From assembly GCA_020161775.1 (NCBI GenBank), contig JAIUOW010000010.1:62001-126000 (forward strand): DNA of 64,000 bases, written 5' to 3'. Positions 63,464-64,000 of the stretch are shown one piece after another. Each line of letters begins with the position of its first letter. The first letter of the stretch is position 1. This DNA comes from Pseudomonadota bacterium (GTDB lineage: Bacteria > Pseudomonadota > Gammaproteobacteria > Burkholderiales > Burkholderiaceae_C). A program made the translations under genes and the position numbers. Below the pieces are notes generated by a model. It did no database searches and was not told the origin of the DNA. It worked only from the letters and a program-made list of their open reading frames with translations.

Positions 63464-64000
63464 CTACGCGACGGCAAGCCGTCCAGGGATATCGTCCGCT
63501 TCGTCGTGAGCGATGCGACGCAGGCCTTCGGCAACGAACTCCTGGTGCAGCTCGAATCCACCGGAATGCCGGCCCAGCCGGCGGGCCACCACTACCGTGG
63601 TGCCGCCACCGGCGAAGGGATCGACCACAACGCCACCTTGAGGGGAGGCTGCCTTGACAAAGAACTCTGCTAGCCCCTCAGGCATCGCTGCCGTGTGAGC
63701 GACCCCTTTGTACTGGTTGTAGGTCTGGGCAACGCTCACGACGTTGCCTGGGTCGGCGCCACCCAGCAGATAAGTCTTCGTTCTGTCACGCCCAAAGCCT
63801 GCAGCGGTGCTTCGCCGACCGAGAGTGTCTCGCTTGCGCCGTTCGATTTCACTGCGATCCGCCTTGTAAGGAACTCGGATGGCGTTCAAATCGAAATAAG
63901 GTGCGTGCCCTTTTGCGAAGTGATAGACGTATTCGAAGCTGTTCTTCGTCCGTGGACCGAATTTGCCGGGGACGGCATTGGGTTTAGCCCATACGTAGGT
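63464..64000 (-). CDS. DNA methyltransferase, C-terminal part (5' end outside window)
   Basis: The frame is open from the window edge to 63464. Near the edge it reads TYVWAKPNAVPGKFGPR, and the C-terminal SAM-binding motif is DPFAGGGTTVVVARRLGR. Motif I lying at the C-terminus indicates a beta-class N4-cytosine or N6-adenine enzyme; the catalytic DPPY-type motif lies outside the window. It modifies the recognition site of the adjoining, frameshifted nuclease. Composition is AT-richer than the surrounding genome, suggesting horizontal gain. Confidence 0.88.
   Translation of the reverse strand, partial: TYVWAKPNAVPGKFGPRTKNSFEYVYHFAKGHAPYFDLNAIRVPYKADRSEIERRKRDTLGRRSTAAGFGRDRTKTYLLGGADPGNVVSVAQTYNQYKGVAHTAAMPEGLAEFFVKAASPQGGVVVDPFAGGGTTVVVARRLGRHSGGFELHQEFVAEGLRRIAHDEADDIPGRLAVA

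Overview
The window is a high-GC, gene-dense stretch of a beta-proteobacterial chromosome around its replication origin. The order rpmH-rnpA-yidD-yidC-mnmE running left and dnaA-dnaN-gyrB running right, the later mnmG-rsmG-parA-parB block, minCDE, and gene types common in that group (Bug/TctC receptors, NnrU, DUF2788, stand-alone cyclic-nucleotide domains) point to Burkholderiales, most likely Comamonadaceae. No rRNA, tRNA, CRISPR array or intact insertion sequence was seen.

Layout. 0-6.3 kb: end of an adenine phosphoribosyltransferase, two single-domain cyclic-nucleotide-binding proteins, then mnmE, yidC, yidD, rnpA and rpmH on the minus strand. 6.3-12.1 kb: dnaA, dnaN, gyrB. The origin most likely lies between dnaA and dnaN, where a DnaA box, a GC-rich stretch and a DnaA-trio-like motif follow one another. 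12.1-15.5 kb: an AT-richer accessory island directly after gyrB. It holds a HigB-like toxin with an XRE/ImmA-type partner, converging on a two-gene operon of a thymidylate-synthase-family enzyme and a protein resembling the alpha-glutamyl/putrescinyl-thymine pyrophosphorylase-like helical family. This looks like an uncharacterised nucleotide/DNA-base modification system. 15.6-29 kb: housekeeping and envelope genes, including a DnaQ-like exonuclease, NnrU, a VapBC pair, minCDE, a YbhP-ClsB-YbhN-YbhN operon and a PagL-like lipid A deacylase.

29-41.8 kb: a possible PD-(D/E)XK nuclease, a Spy-like protein, pirin, a CueR/CopZ/CopA copper system with two divergent CueR-type promoters, HicAB, hemerythrin, an old-yellow-enzyme reductase and assorted metabolic genes. 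41.9-51 kb: a branched-chain-type ABC transporter operon with an aldehyde dehydrogenase, a class II aldolase and an AraC regulator, probably for uptake and oxidation of an aromatic or similar substrate. Three copies of a 230-240 bp structured repeat lie here. Their long terminal stems differ in sequence between copies but pair within each copy. 51-58.8 kb: a Phd/PIN toxin-antitoxin pair coupled to mnmG, then rsmG, a LysE exporter, parA, a hydrolase and parB; three parS sites lie inside mnmG and rsmG. 58.8-62.3 kb: a Bug receptor, an FAD oxidoreductase and a divergent LysR regulator. 62.3-64 kb: an AT-richer restriction-modification locus whose nuclease gene is frameshifted; the methyltransferase runs off the window.

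Genes left of dnaA point left and the core genes right of it point right, as expected for transcription away from an origin near 8 kb. Protein identities come from recognising motifs by eye; no database search was run.
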